From assembly GCA_964412015.1 (NCBI GenBank), contig CAYPMO010000013.1, positions 1-64,000 of the forward strand: DNA of 64,000 nt, written 5' to 3'. This DNA comes from SZUA-318 sp964412015 (GTDB lineage Bacteria > Gemmatimonadota > Gemmatimonadetes > Longimicrobiales > Gaopeijiaceae). Positions within the stretch are counted from its first letter, which is position 1; every line of letters begins with the position of its first letter. Below are positions 40,163 to 48,340 of this stretch, piece by piece. The position numbers were made by a program, and so were the translations under genes. The notes below the pieces were generated by a model. That model was not told where the DNA came from and did no database searches. It saw only the letters and a list, made by a program, of their open reading frames with translations.

Positions 40163-41442
40163 GCGGACCGATCCTGCTGAGGGGCGGGAGGGTCGTGGAT
40201 CCCTCGCGGAAGCTGGATGCCGTCCGGGACGTGCTCCTGGCCGACGGGAAGGTCGCGGGCCTGGGCGAGAAGCTTGAGGCCTCCGAGGGGACGCAGGTCC
40301 TGGATTGTGAGGGTCTCGTCGTCACGCCCGGGCTCATCGATGTGCACGTGCACCTGCGTGAGCCGGGCAACGAGCACAAGGAGACGATCGCGAGCGGGGC
40401 CCGGGCAGCGGCCGCCGGGGGCTTCACGGCGGTCTGCGCGATGCCGAACACCGATCCGCCCATCGACGATCCGGCGATGGTGGGGTTCGTCGCCGCGGAG
40501 GGGCGGCGCGCCGACGCCGCGCGGGTCTACCCGGTGGGGTGCATCTCCGCCGGGCGGAAGGGCGAGCGGCTCGCGCTCATCGGGGAGATGGTGGAGGCGG
40601 GTGCGGTGGCGGTCACCGACGACGGTAGCCCCGTGATGGACTCCGGGTTGATGCGACTGGCCCTCCTGTACGCGCAGGCATTCGGGATCCCGGTCGTGGA
40701 CCACCCCGAGGACCTCACGCTCTCGGGACGGGGACACATGAACTCCGGGCTGATCTCGACCCGGCTGGGGTTGCCCGGGAAGCCGAACGCGGCCGAAGAC
40801 ATCCATATCGTGCGGGACATCCTCCTGGCCGAGCTGACGGGAGGTCGCATCCACCTCCAGCACGTGTCCACCGCCTTCGGCGTCGAGAGCATCCGTCAGG
40901 CCAAGGCGCGCGGTGTCCGGGTCACCGCGGAGGCTACGCCGCACCACCTCATCCTCACCGAGGACGCCGTCGAGGGATATCGGACCGAGGCCAAGATGAA
41001 CCCTCCACTCCGGACGGCGGAGGACCGCGAGGCGGTGCGCGCGGGCCTCGCCGACGGCACCCTGGACACGGTGGCTACGGACCATGCGCCGCACCACTAC
41101 GACGAGAAGGAGGCCGCCTTCACCGACGCGCCCAACGGAATCGTGGGGCTGGAGACCGCACTGGGGCTCGTGCTGACCCACCTCGTGGGCGAAGGCGTCC
41201 TCGACCTGTCGGCCATGGTGGATCGCATGAGTTGTCAGCCCGCCCGGGCGTTCGGACTGCGCGGCGGGACGCTGGCGGAGGGATCGGTGGCGGATGTGAC
41301 GGTCTTCGACCCCGAGGCCTCCTGGACGGTGGAACCGTCGAAGTTCCGCTCGAAGAGCCGGAACACCCCGTTCGGAGGGTGGAAGCTGAACGGGGTGGTG
41401 CGCTGGACGCTGGTGGGTGGCAGGGTGGTGTTCGAGGGATAG
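40159..41442 (+). CDS. pyrC: Dihydroorotase (class I type)
   Basis: A 427-residue metal-dependent amidohydrolase closing the ring of carbamoyl aspartate. Metal-site motifs are DVHVHLREPG, VDHPEDLTLS, LQHVST and VATDHAPHH; MNPPLRT and NGIVGLETALGLVLTHLV are typical of class I enzymes. The Ser/Ala-rich TIM-barrel and flanking beta-sandwich (FGGWKLNGVVRWTLVGGRVVF) are complete. Class I enzymes often pair with PyrB, consistent with the ATGA-coupled pyrB neighbour. The class I call and intact ligands suggest an active enzyme, not the inactive PyrC-prime form. Confidence 0.95.
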   Translation: MSGPILLRGGRVVDPSRKLDAVRDVLLADGKVAGLGEKLEASEGTQVLDCEGLVVTPGLIDVHVHLREPGNEHKETIASGARAAAAGGFTAVCAMPNTDPPIDDPAMVGFVAAEGRRADAARVYPVGCISAGRKGERLALIGEMVEAGAVAVTDDGSPVMDSGLMRLALLYAQAFGIPVVDHPEDLTLSGRGHMNSGLISTRLGLPGKPNAAEDIHIVRDILLAELTGGRIHLQHVSTAFGVESIRQAKARGVRVTAEATPHHLILTEDAVEGYRTEAKMNPPLRTAEDREAVRAGLADGTLDTVATDHAPHHYDEKEAAFTDAPNGIVGLETALGLVLTHLVGEGVLDLSAMVDRMSCQPARAFGLRGGTLAEGSVADVTVFDPEASWTVEPSKFRSKSRNTPFGGWKLNGVVRWTLVGGRVVFEG

Positions 41443-41486
41443 CCGCGTCGCGCGCTCGCGCGGCGCCTCGCGGCGGGGTGATCGAG

Positions 41487-41744
41487 CTACGCCGGAAGCT
41501 TCCCGACGTGGCGCATGAGCTGGCTCTTGAGCCGCGCTACGGCGTTGGGAGCGACCAGGCGGCGCGTGGCGGCGCGGTCCAGCACGGCCTGCGCCTCCCG
41601 GAGGCGGGCCCGGGCCTCTTCGGCCGTGGTCGCCTGGCGGACGCGCTTGATGGCGGTGCGGATCTTGGAGCGCTCGGCGCGGTTCCTGGTTCGGGCGGCG
41701 CGCGAAAGCTCCATGCGCTTCTTGGCGCTCTTGATGTTGGGCAT
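41487..41744 (-). CDS. rpsT: 30S ribosomal protein S20
   Basis: An 85-residue, very basic helical protein binding 16S rRNA early in 30S assembly. It starts MPNIKSAKKRM and has RAARTRNRAERSKIRTAIK and an ending NAVARLKSQLMRHVGKL, as in other S20 proteins. It converges on pyrC with a 44-base GC-rich gap and has its own promoter at 41793-41821. The start is firm from the family N-terminus. Confidence 0.97.
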   Translation of the reverse strand: MPNIKSAKKRMELSRAARTRNRAERSKIRTAIKRVRQATTAEEARARLREAQAVLDRAATRRLVAPNAVARLKSQLMRHVGKLPA

Positions 41745-41792
41745 GCGACGCTCGGGGCGCGGTGTGCGTGACTGCGGATTACGTAGCCCGTA

Positions 41793-41821
41793 AAGCTAGG
41801 AACGGCTAGTTCCGGGATCAA
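41793..41821 (-). promoter_or_regulatory. Promoter of rpsT
   Basis: On the minus strand TTGATC (41821-41816) is followed after 17 bp by TAGCTT (41798-41793), then TACGGG. The predicted start is about 40 bases before the rpsT ATG. The -35 overlaps the stop codon of the upstream SCO gene. One of the best promoter matches here, and expected for a ribosomal gene. Confidence 0.6.
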
Positions 41822-42879
41822 TCCCTGTGCCCGAGATCCTCGTAGCGGATCACACGCGCCGGGACCGGCAGCGATCCCGCCCGGGCGAGCCGGAGCACGA
41901 TTCCGACCGTGCCTCCGGGCTCGGGGAGCGCCCTGAGGCCCTCCAGCATCCCGTGGCGGCCGCCCGGCTCCAGTCGGACGGTGGCCCCGGGCGGAATCGG
42001 GAGGCCCCCGCGCAGAGGCGCCATCCGCATGATGCCACCCTCCAGGACCATATCGTGGAGCATGGCGCGCTCCGCCGCATCGGTCTCGATTCCGATGAGG
42101 GTATCGGTCTCGGCGCCGACGTTGCGGAGCGTCAGGTAGATCGCGGTGGTCGTGGCGGTCGGAGGCCGGGGCACCACGGCGTCCAGGACCTCGATCCCTC
42201 CGGCCCGGGCCATCACGGCGGCGGCCGCGGCGGCCGCGGCAGCGCCGGCCTCGGCCGGTCCCGCGCCGGCCAACCGCGGCAGATCGTGCACCCAGACGGC
42301 GTTCGGCGTCTCCGGGCCGTACATGGCGCGGCCCAGTCCGTCCGGCGAGAACGCGTACACGAGCGCCGGGTGGCTCACCGTGTAGCCCACCTCGTCCCCG
42401 CTCGTCTCGGTGGGGGGATAACCGTAGAAGGCCAGGGCGGTGGAGATCTCGTCCTCGGTACCCCGGAGGCCGACGAAGGTCGAGTCGAACGCGCCGAGCC
42501 AACCCGCCAGGCGCTCGGGCGTATCGCGGGCCGGGTCCACGGTGACGAACACCGTGACGACCCTCTCGCGCACCGCGGGCGGTAGGTCCTGGAGCGCACG
42601 CGACAGGGTCGCCATGTGGATCGCGCAGATGTCCGGGCAGAACGTGTAGCCGAAGAAGAGAAGCGCGACCTTTCCCTGCGTCTCGACTCGGAAGTCCCAG
42701 AGCCGTCCTCGTGTGTCGGTGAGTCTGAGCGGCACCTTCTCCAGCGGCTCGAAGGGGATCGTACCTCGAAGCCCGAGGGGGTTCGGGTCCGTGGTCCGGC
42801 CGGGGGGCGCGTCGCAGGCGGCCAGGGGCGCGAGGAGCGGGAGGACCGCGAGGGCGAAGACGCGTGGATGGGCTCTCAT
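41818..42879 (-). CDS. SCO1/SenC protein fused to PCu(A)C copper chaperone
   Basis: A 353-residue lipoprotein (LAAC lipobox near residue 22) combining two copper-delivery domains for cytochrome oxidase. The SCO domain has CPDIC (FFGYTFCPDICAIHM) and the third ligand His in VSHPALVYAF. After an Ala-rich linker with a run of nine Ala comes a PCu(A)C domain with HDM...MRM and GRHGM, its Met/His copper set. In most bacteria these are separate adjacent genes. The start at MRAHPRVFALAVLP gives the signal peptide. It should work in the periplasm at CuA or CuB assembly; no oxidase genes are in this window. Confidence 0.88.
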   Translation of the reverse strand: MRAHPRVFALAVLPLLAPLAACDAPPGRTTDPNPLGLRGTIPFEPLEKVPLRLTDTRGRLWDFRVETQGKVALLFFGYTFCPDICAIHMATLSRALQDLPPAVRERVVTVFVTVDPARDTPERLAGWLGAFDSTFVGLRGTEDEISTALAFYGYPPTETSGDEVGYTVSHPALVYAFSPDGLGRAMYGPETPNAVWVHDLPRLAGAGPAEAGAAAAAAAAAVMARAGGIEVLDAVVPRPPTATTTAIYLTLRNVGAETDTLIGIETDAAERAMLHDMVLEGGIMRMAPLRGGLPIPPGATVRLEPGGRHGMLEGLRALPEPGGTVGIVLRLARAGSLPVPARVIRYEDLGHRD

Positions 42880-42958
42880 GACGCAGGCTCGAGGGGCGGG
42901 ACGGCGCCTGAATGCTACCCCGGATCGGCCCGAGGGATGCCGCGGATGCCGGCCGCCC

Positions 42959-42988
42959 TGGACCCTGCCACCCCTGGAGCGGTAGCTT
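42959..42988 (+). promoter_or_regulatory. Candidate promoter for the site-2 protease/scp operon
   Basis: TGGACC (42959-42964) is followed after 18 bp by TAGCTT (42983-42988), then CGG. The ATG at 42998 lies nine bases beyond the -10, so this operon may begin with a leaderless or nearly leaderless transcript. Confidence 0.4.
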
Positions 42989-42997
42989 CGGTGTCCA

Positions 42998-43651
42998 ATG
43001 GACGCGATCCTCCTCACGGTCGTCCTCATCTTCTCCGTCGTCGTCCACGAAGTCGCTCACGCCTGGCAGGCCAGGCGCGAGGGAGATTTTACGGCGGATC
43101 GGTTGGGTCGAATCACGCTGAACCCCATCCCGCACCTGGACCCGATCGGATCGGTCCTGGTGCCGCTCGCGCTCCACTTCAGCGGGAGCAGCTTCCTGTT
43201 CGGCTGGGCGAGGCCCGTCCCGGTGAACCCGGCCAACTACCGGGACTACCGCTGGGGGGACATCCGCGTCTCCCTCGCGGGCATCGTGTCCAACCTGATC
43301 CTCGCGTTCCTGGCCACGCTGGCCATGGTGGTGATCCTCAAGGTGGACGCCGGCCTGGGGTCTCTCGGAGGCGCGACCGACATCCTGCGGCGCATGGCGT
43401 CGTTCGGCGTCGTGATCAACCTCGTGCTCGCGATCTTCAACCTCATTCCGATTCCTCCGCTCGACGGCTCCCACGTGCTGGCCCAGTTGCTCCCCGGACG
43501 GATGGCCCTGTCGTATCGGAGGGCCGGCCGGTACGGGCTGCTGATCATCATGGTGCTCATGTTCGCGACGCCCGGCGCGTTCCGCTTCCTCATGTGGCCG
43601 GTGGAGCTCCTGCTGGGCGCCGCCGACACCTTCATCCGCCTGTGGATCTGA
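42998..43651 (+). CDS. Site-2 protease family (M50) membrane protein
   Basis: A 217-residue integral membrane metalloprotease homologue. HEVAH near residues 17-21 is the HExxH zinc motif inside the first helix, and NLIPIPPLDGSHV supplies the third ligand Asp. Four to five hydrophobic segments are visible. This short, PDZ-free form is widespread and is often encoded next to scpA/scpB, as here. Its substrate is unknown. It overlaps the start of scpA by 10 bases. Confidence 0.9.
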   Translation: MDAILLTVVLIFSVVVHEVAHAWQARREGDFTADRLGRITLNPIPHLDPIGSVLVPLALHFSGSSFLFGWARPVPVNPANYRDYRWGDIRVSLAGIVSNLILAFLATLAMVVILKVDAGLGSLGGATDILRRMASFGVVINLVLAIFNLIPIPPLDGSHVLAQLLPGRMALSYRRAGRYGLLIIMVLMFATPGAFRFLMWPVELLLGAADTFIRLWI

Positions 43652-44466
43652 CCGTCTCCGAGGGCACCGTCCCGCGCGAGGGCTTCCTCCTCGTCGAGAT
43701 CGAGAAGTTCCAGGGTCCCCTCGACCTCCTGCTGCACCTCATCCGCAGGCAGGACATCGACATCTTCGATATCCCCATCTCACGCATCACCGACCAATTC
43801 CTCCAGGCCATCCGTCGCATCCAGGCGCACGACCTGGACAGCGCGGGCGAGTTCCTGGAGATGGCGGCCACGCTGGTCCGCATCAAGGCGCAGATGCTGC
43901 TGCCGCGCACCGCGGAGGACGAGGAGGAGGACCCCCGAGGCGAGCTGGTGCGGCGCCTGCTGGAGTACGAGCAGATCCGCGAGATCTCGCGGCGCCTCTC
44001 CGCCGCCGAGGCGGACCGGGCCCGTCGTTTCCCGAAGGGGTTCAACCCACCACGTCCGCGGCGTCCCGTCGCCGAGACGCCGCTGCAAGCCGCGTGGGAC
44101 GAGGTCTTCGAGGCGGCGCTGCGCGTGGAGATGCCCCTGCCGCGCGAGCGGCAGCACCGCGTGAGTCCGCGCAGCGTGTCCATGGAGGACAAGATCGTCC
44201 TCATCCTGGACTCGTTGAGGGAGACCACCCGGGTGGAGTTCAGCAGCCTTCTCCGGGGCTTCCGGGAGAAGATGCACGGCGTCATGACGTTCCTGGCCGG
44301 GCTGGAGCTCACCCGCCGCCGGCTCCTCTTCCTCCGGCAAACGGCGCCGTTCGCCGAGCTCTGGATCTACCGCCGTGAGGACTCGGGTGAAGACGACGCG
44401 GGTACGGAAGCGGACGTCGAGGAGCAACCCGTGAACCGACCAGACGAAGGAGCGGCCGAGGCGTGA
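43642..44466 (+). CDS. scpA: ScpA, kleisin of the Smc-ScpAB complex
   Basis: A 274-residue kleisin linking the Smc heads in chromosome condensation. The N-terminal KFQGPLDLLLHLIRRQDIDIFDIPISRITDQ is diagnostic and binds the Smc neck; the C-terminal winged helix ends ELTRRRLLFLRQTAPFAELWI. An Arg/Glu-rich middle links them. Start taken as GTG at 43642, overlapping the protease stop; no ribosome-binding site is obvious, so translation may depend on coupling. It overlaps scpB by four bases (GTGA). Confidence 0.92.
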   Translation: MDLTVSEGTVPREGFLLVEIEKFQGPLDLLLHLIRRQDIDIFDIPISRITDQFLQAIRRIQAHDLDSAGEFLEMAATLVRIKAQMLLPRTAEDEEEDPRGELVRRLLEYEQIREISRRLSAAEADRARRFPKGFNPPRPRRPVAETPLQAAWDEVFEAALRVEMPLPRERQHRVSPRSVSMEDKIVLILDSLRETTRVEFSSLLRGFREKMHGVMTFLAGLELTRRRLLFLRQTAPFAELWIYRREDSGEDDAGTEADVEEQPVNRPDEGAAEA

Positions 44467-45125
44467 ACGTCCATCAAATCGTGGAAGCGGTGCTCTTCGC
44501 CTCCGACGCGCCCCTCAGCGCCGACGAGATCGCCCGGGCGGACGAGTCCTTGGACGAGGACCAGGTGGAACAGGCGATCCGGTTTCTGAGGGCCGAGTAC
44601 GACGATGCCGAGCGCTCGTTCCAGATCGCCGAGATCGCCGAGGGATACCAGATCCTGACGCGCTCCGAGTTCGCGCCTTATCTGGAGCGCTTCGACAACG
44701 TTCCCCGCCCGTCCCGGCTCTCGGGGCCGGCCCTCGAGACGCTCGCGATCATCGCCTACAGGCAGCCGATCGGGCGCATCGAGATCGAGTATGTGCGGGG
44801 CGTCGGCTCGGCCGGGGTTCTGAAGACGCTCCAGGACCGCGAGCTCATCGAGGTGGTGGGACGGGCCGAGGGGCTGGGGCGGCCCGTGCTCTACGGCACG
44901 ACCCAGAGGTTCCTCGAGCACTTCGGGTTCAAGTCGCTGGAGGACCTGCCGAGGCCCGAGGAACTGCCGGTGGTGCTCCGGGAGCGGATCCCGCTGGGGC
45001 CCGAGGAGCCGGAGGCGCCGCCCGCGGAGGGAACGGCGGCCGTGGAGGCGGGCGACGAGGCCTCCCGGGACGCGCCCCCGGTGGAACGCGCCGACGACGA
45101 CGAGGGTTTCTCCCCGACCGCCTGA
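44463..45125 (+). CDS. scpB: ScpB, condensin accessory subunit
   Basis: A 220-residue protein with two winged-helix domains that binds the middle of ScpA. Diagnostic segments are IVEAVLFASDAPLSADEIA near the N-terminus, SGPALETLAIIAYRQPIGRIEIEYVRGV, and ELIEVVGRAEGLGRPVLYGTT. The last 45 residues are a disordered acidic tail. GTG start in a GTGA overlap with scpA. It is followed three bases later by rluB, a common order. Confidence 0.95.
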   Translation: MNVHQIVEAVLFASDAPLSADEIARADESLDEDQVEQAIRFLRAEYDDAERSFQIAEIAEGYQILTRSEFAPYLERFDNVPRPSRLSGPALETLAIIAYRQPIGRIEIEYVRGVGSAGVLKTLQDRELIEVVGRAEGLGRPVLYGTTQRFLEHFGFKSLEDLPRPEELPVVLRERIPLGPEEPEAPPAEGTAAVEAGDEASRDAPPVERADDDEGFSPTA

Positions 45126-45128
45126 CCG

Positions 45129-45860
45129 GTGGCTGAAGGAATCCGCCTCCAGAAGTATCTTTCCATGGCGGGACGGGCGTCCCGCCGGGAGGCGGAGCGG
45201 TTCCTCCTTGAGGGCAGGATCGAAGTCAACGGGGTGAGGGTCTCGGAGCTCGGGACCCGGGTGGTCCCCGGCCGGGACCGGGTGGTGCTGGACGGCGACG
45301 AGATACGCGTGGACGCCGAGCCACGCTGGGTCGTGCTCCACAAGCCTGCCGGCGTTCTGACCACGAGGCGCGACCCCCGAGGGCGACGGACCGTCTACGA
45401 CGTACTGCCTCCCGAGCTCGGGAACCTCAGGTACCTGGGCCGGCTGGACCGGGACACCGAAGGCTTGCTCATTTTCTCGAACCAGGGCGACGTGATCCAC
45501 GGACTGCTTCACCCGAGCCGCGAGATCGAGCGCGAGTACCTCGCCTGGGTCGTGGGCGTTCCCACTGAGAGGACGCTCGAACGGCTCGAGGAGGGGATCG
45601 AGCTGGGCGACGGTCCGGCCCGGGCGACGCGCGCCGCGCTGGTCGGACGTGAGGACGACCGCTCGGTCGTGGAGCTGGTTCTCACCGAGGGCCGCAAGCG
45701 GGAGGTGCGCCGCCTCCTCGACGCGGTGGGGCACAGGGTCGTCCGCCTGCTCCGTATCCGGTTCGGCCCCCTGCGCCTGGGGGCGCTTCCTCCGGGCGCG
45801 TGGCGCGCGCTCACCAGAAATGAAATCGACGTGCTCCTGGCTCTGGCCGGGAGAGGATGA
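45129..45860 (+). CDS. rluB: 23S rRNA pseudouridine synthase, RluB/RsuA family
   Basis: A 243-residue pseudouridine synthase. An S4 RNA-binding domain (IRLQKYLSMAGRASRREAERFLLEGRIEVNG) is followed by the catalytic domain with GRLDRDTEGLL, where D is the nucleophile, and RKREVRRLLDAVGH. The RluB/RluE/RsuA subfamily modifies 23S position 2605 or 16S position 516; the scpAB neighbourhood favours RluB. GTG start three bases after the scpB stop. Length and motifs are complete. Confidence 0.92.
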   Translation: MAEGIRLQKYLSMAGRASRREAERFLLEGRIEVNGVRVSELGTRVVPGRDRVVLDGDEIRVDAEPRWVVLHKPAGVLTTRRDPRGRRTVYDVLPPELGNLRYLGRLDRDTEGLLIFSNQGDVIHGLLHPSREIEREYLAWVVGVPTERTLERLEEGIELGDGPARATRAALVGREDDRSVVELVLTEGRKREVRRLLDAVGHRVVRLLRIRFGPLRLGALPPGAWRALTRNEIDVLLALAGRG

Positions 45861-45875
45861 CGAGAGGGCACGATC

Positions 45876-47528
45876 ATGGATCTGCGAGGCGAGACCGTTC
45901 TCATCCTGGGTGGCGCTGGCCTCGTAGGCATCGCCGTGGCCCGCAGGGTGCTCGAGTTCGACCCGGGGAAGCTCATCATCGGCTCGCTCCGCCGCGACGA
46001 CGCGGAGGCGGCCGTCGACGCCCTCCGCCCGCGATCCGCGGGAACGACGCTCGAGGCGGTATGGGGAGACCTCTTCGTTCCGTATGCCATGAAGGATCTC
46101 CCCCGGTCCGAGATCCTGAAGGACTCCGAGTTGCGTCGGCGGCTCGTGGACGATCTGTACGGCGAGCTCACCAACGAGGTGTTCCGGCGCTCGACGCTCG
46201 GTCGCCTGTTGGAGGACACGGCCCCGCAGGTCCTCATCGACTGCATCAACACGGCGGGCGCGCTCGCCTACCAGAACGTCTTCGCGTCGGTGGCCAGGCT
46301 GCGCGCCGCCGCCGAGGCCGGAACGGCCGATACCGCCACGGTGGAGGAACATCTCGCGTTGCTCTATCTGCCGCAGCTGATTCGGCACACGCAGATCGCG
46401 CTCGAAGGCGTGAAGCGCGCCAAGACGAAGGTCTTCGTGAAGGTCGGCACGGCGGGCACGGGTGGCATGGGCCTCAACATCCCCTTCACGCATTCCGAAG
46501 AGCGACCGTCCCGGGTGCTGCTGGCCAAGTCCGGCCTGGCCGGTGCCCAGACGCTCTTCCTCTTCCTCATGGCCCGCACGCCCGGGGGTCCGGCGGTCAA
46601 GGAGGTGAAGCCGACCGCGGCCATCTCGTGGAAGTCCATCGGCAGGGGCCCGGTGATGCGCGGCGGCAGGCCGATCCTGCGCACGGATGCCACCGAGGCG
46701 CTTCCGATCCGGGACGCGTTCTCGAATGGGGCGGAGCGGGCCTTCCGGTCCACGAACGAGCCGCTCGAGGGCGTCTATCTGGACGCGGGCGAGAACGGGC
46801 TCTTCAGCCTGGGCGAGTTCGAGACCCTCACGGCGCTCGGCCTCATGGAATTCGTGACCCCCGAGGAGATCGCCGACAACGTGATCCGCGAGATCCTGGC
46901 CCAACCCACCGGAAAGGACGTGGTCACCGCCATGGACGCGGCGACCATGGGTCCGACCTATCGGGCGGGCGTGCTGCGGAGCGCCGCCATCGAGCACATG
47001 GAGGCCCTCGAGGCCGAGGCGGGGATCCGGTCCGTCGCCTACGAGATGCTCGGACCTCCACGTCTCGCGAAGCTCCTCTTCGAGGGCGAGATCCTCTCGA
47101 GGCTGTACGGGACGGTGCCGGCCGCGTCCGCACTCGACCCGGACGACGCCGCGGAGCGGGCGCACGCGCTCGTCCAGGAGGACGGCGACCTACGCCAGCG
47201 GATCGTATCCATCGGGCTTCCCATCGTCCTGCCGGACGGCGAGCACGTGCTGCGGGGGCCGCTGGTCCGGGTGAAGCCGGACAAGGACGTGCCGCTCGGC
47301 GATCCGCGCCTGGTGGACCGGGGGTGGGTGGACCTCCGGCCGGCGAACTGGGGCCGGTGGCGGGACCGGTGTCGCGACCTGCTCGCGGAGCTGGAGGAGC
47401 GGCCCGGCGTCGCGTCGGGCTCGGCGGGGGACCACGAATACGGGGACGCGGCCGCGAAGATCCGCCCGGGGCGACTCGTCGCGTGGATCTTCCGCTATGA
47501 GGACAAGGGCGAGCGCATCAAGCGCTGA
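45876..47528 (+). CDS. Rossmann-fold (SDR-like) protein of unknown function, 550 residues
   Basis: The first third is a Rossmann fold with LILGGAGLVGIAVARRVLEF (GGAGLVG at 12-18), then SLRR where a short-chain dehydrogenase binds NAD(P). VLIDCINTAGALAYQNVF and IRHTQIALEGVKRAKTKVFVKVGTAGTGGMGLNIPFTHSEE follow. After about residue 300 nothing matches a known catalytic domain. A Tyr-x3-Lys pair is not obvious, so oxidoreductase activity is unsure. At 550 residues it is about twice the usual SDR length. It follows rluB by 15 bases in the same direction and converges on pcm. It may be an NAD(P)-binding enzyme of envelope or lipid metabolism, but no function is claimed. Confidence 0.7.
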   Translation: MDLRGETVLILGGAGLVGIAVARRVLEFDPGKLIIGSLRRDDAEAAVDALRPRSAGTTLEAVWGDLFVPYAMKDLPRSEILKDSELRRRLVDDLYGELTNEVFRRSTLGRLLEDTAPQVLIDCINTAGALAYQNVFASVARLRAAAEAGTADTATVEEHLALLYLPQLIRHTQIALEGVKRAKTKVFVKVGTAGTGGMGLNIPFTHSEERPSRVLLAKSGLAGAQTLFLFLMARTPGGPAVKEVKPTAAISWKSIGRGPVMRGGRPILRTDATEALPIRDAFSNGAERAFRSTNEPLEGVYLDAGENGLFSLGEFETLTALGLMEFVTPEEIADNVIREILAQPTGKDVVTAMDAATMGPTYRAGVLRSAAIEHMEALEAEAGIRSVAYEMLGPPRLAKLLFEGEILSRLYGTVPAASALDPDDAAERAHALVQEDGDLRQRIVSIGLPIVLPDGEHVLRGPLVRVKPDKDVPLGDPRLVDRGWVDLRPANWGRWRDRCRDLLAELEERPGVASGSAGDHEYGDAAAKIRPGRLVAWIFRYEDKGERIKR

Positions 47529-47556
47529 GACGGTCGGGGTGGGGATGCGGGGCGGT

Positions 47557-48210
47557 CTATTCGGGCCATCCCTGCTCCCCGAGGAGCGGGACGAAGCGGC
47601 AGCCGATGGAGTGCCGCGTCACGTACTCGTTGCCCGAGCGCTCCACGATCAAGAGGTGCTGGAGCTCACGGTCACCCACCGGCACGACCAGCCTGCCGTC
47701 CTGCGGCGAGAGCTGCTCGAGAAGCGCCCGCGGCGTCTCGGGAGCTGCGGCCGTCACGACGACGGCGTGGAACGGCGCCGCTTCGGGCCATCCGAGCGAA
47801 CCATCCCCCGCGCGGACGTGCACGTTGCGGTAACCGAGCTCGGCCAGGAGTGTGCGCGCCTCGGCCGCCAGCTCGGGGATGCGCTCCAGAGAGTACACCT
47901 CGGCGGCCAGCTCGGCCAGGATCGCGCACTGGTATCCCGAGCCGGTCCCGATCTCCAGGACCCGCTCGGTGCCGGTCAGCCCGAGCGCCTCCGTCATGAC
48001 CGCGACCATGTACGGCTGGGAGATCGTCTGCCCGTGGCCGATCGCGAGCGCATGGTCGCCGTAGGACCGGGCGCGGGAGACCTCGGGGACGAACCGCTCG
48101 CGGGGGACACGCTCGATCGCGGCGAGCACGCGCGCGGAAGCGACGCCTCGCTCCTCGAGTTGGTCTCGCACCATGCGGGCGCGGGCAGCCGCCCAATCCG
48201 GATTCGCCAT
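47557..48210 (-). CDS. pcm: Protein-L-isoaspartate O-methyltransferase
   Basis: A 217-residue SAM-dependent methyltransferase that repairs isoaspartate in aged proteins. The N-terminal region MVRDQLEERGVASARVLAAIERVPRERFVP and YGDHALAIGHGQTISQPYMVAVM is diagnostic, followed by the SAM loop VLEIGTGSGYQCAIL and GRLVVPVGD. Length and motifs are normal. Read leftward behind trkH with a 130-base gap, so it may have its own promoter (TACCTT at 48266-48261). Confidence 0.95.
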   Translation of the reverse strand: MANPDWAAARARMVRDQLEERGVASARVLAAIERVPRERFVPEVSRARSYGDHALAIGHGQTISQPYMVAVMTEALGLTGTERVLEIGTGSGYQCAILAELAAEVYSLERIPELAAEARTLLAELGYRNVHVRAGDGSLGWPEAAPFHAVVVTAAAPETPRALLEQLSPQDGRLVVPVGDRELQHLLIVERSGNEYVTRHSIGCRFVPLLGEQGWPE

Positions 48211-48260
48211 CCTGCACGACGCGCCGGGGAATGAGGGCGTCCTGGGTCCGGCGCCGCTCT

Positions 48261-48266
48261 AAGGTA
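48261..48266 (-). promoter_or_regulatory. Candidate -10 element (TACCTT) for pcm
   Basis: TACCTT on the minus strand lies 50 bases before the pcm ATG in the 130-base gap after trkH. A weak -35 (TGGGTC) lies 18 bp upstream. It is one of three TACCTT elements before minus-strand genes here. Confidence 0.3.
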
Positions 48267-48340
48267 GCACGATCCCGTGTCGCCGACCCAGCCAACCAGG
48301 ACGTTCCGGCACGGCCGCGGGCCGACCGAGGAAGCTCATG

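Noticed and set aside
41442..41486. GC-rich hairpin between pyrC and rpsT as a bidirectional terminator
   Set aside because: The stem GCCGCG/CGCGGC is short, the loop large and there is no T-tract on either strand.
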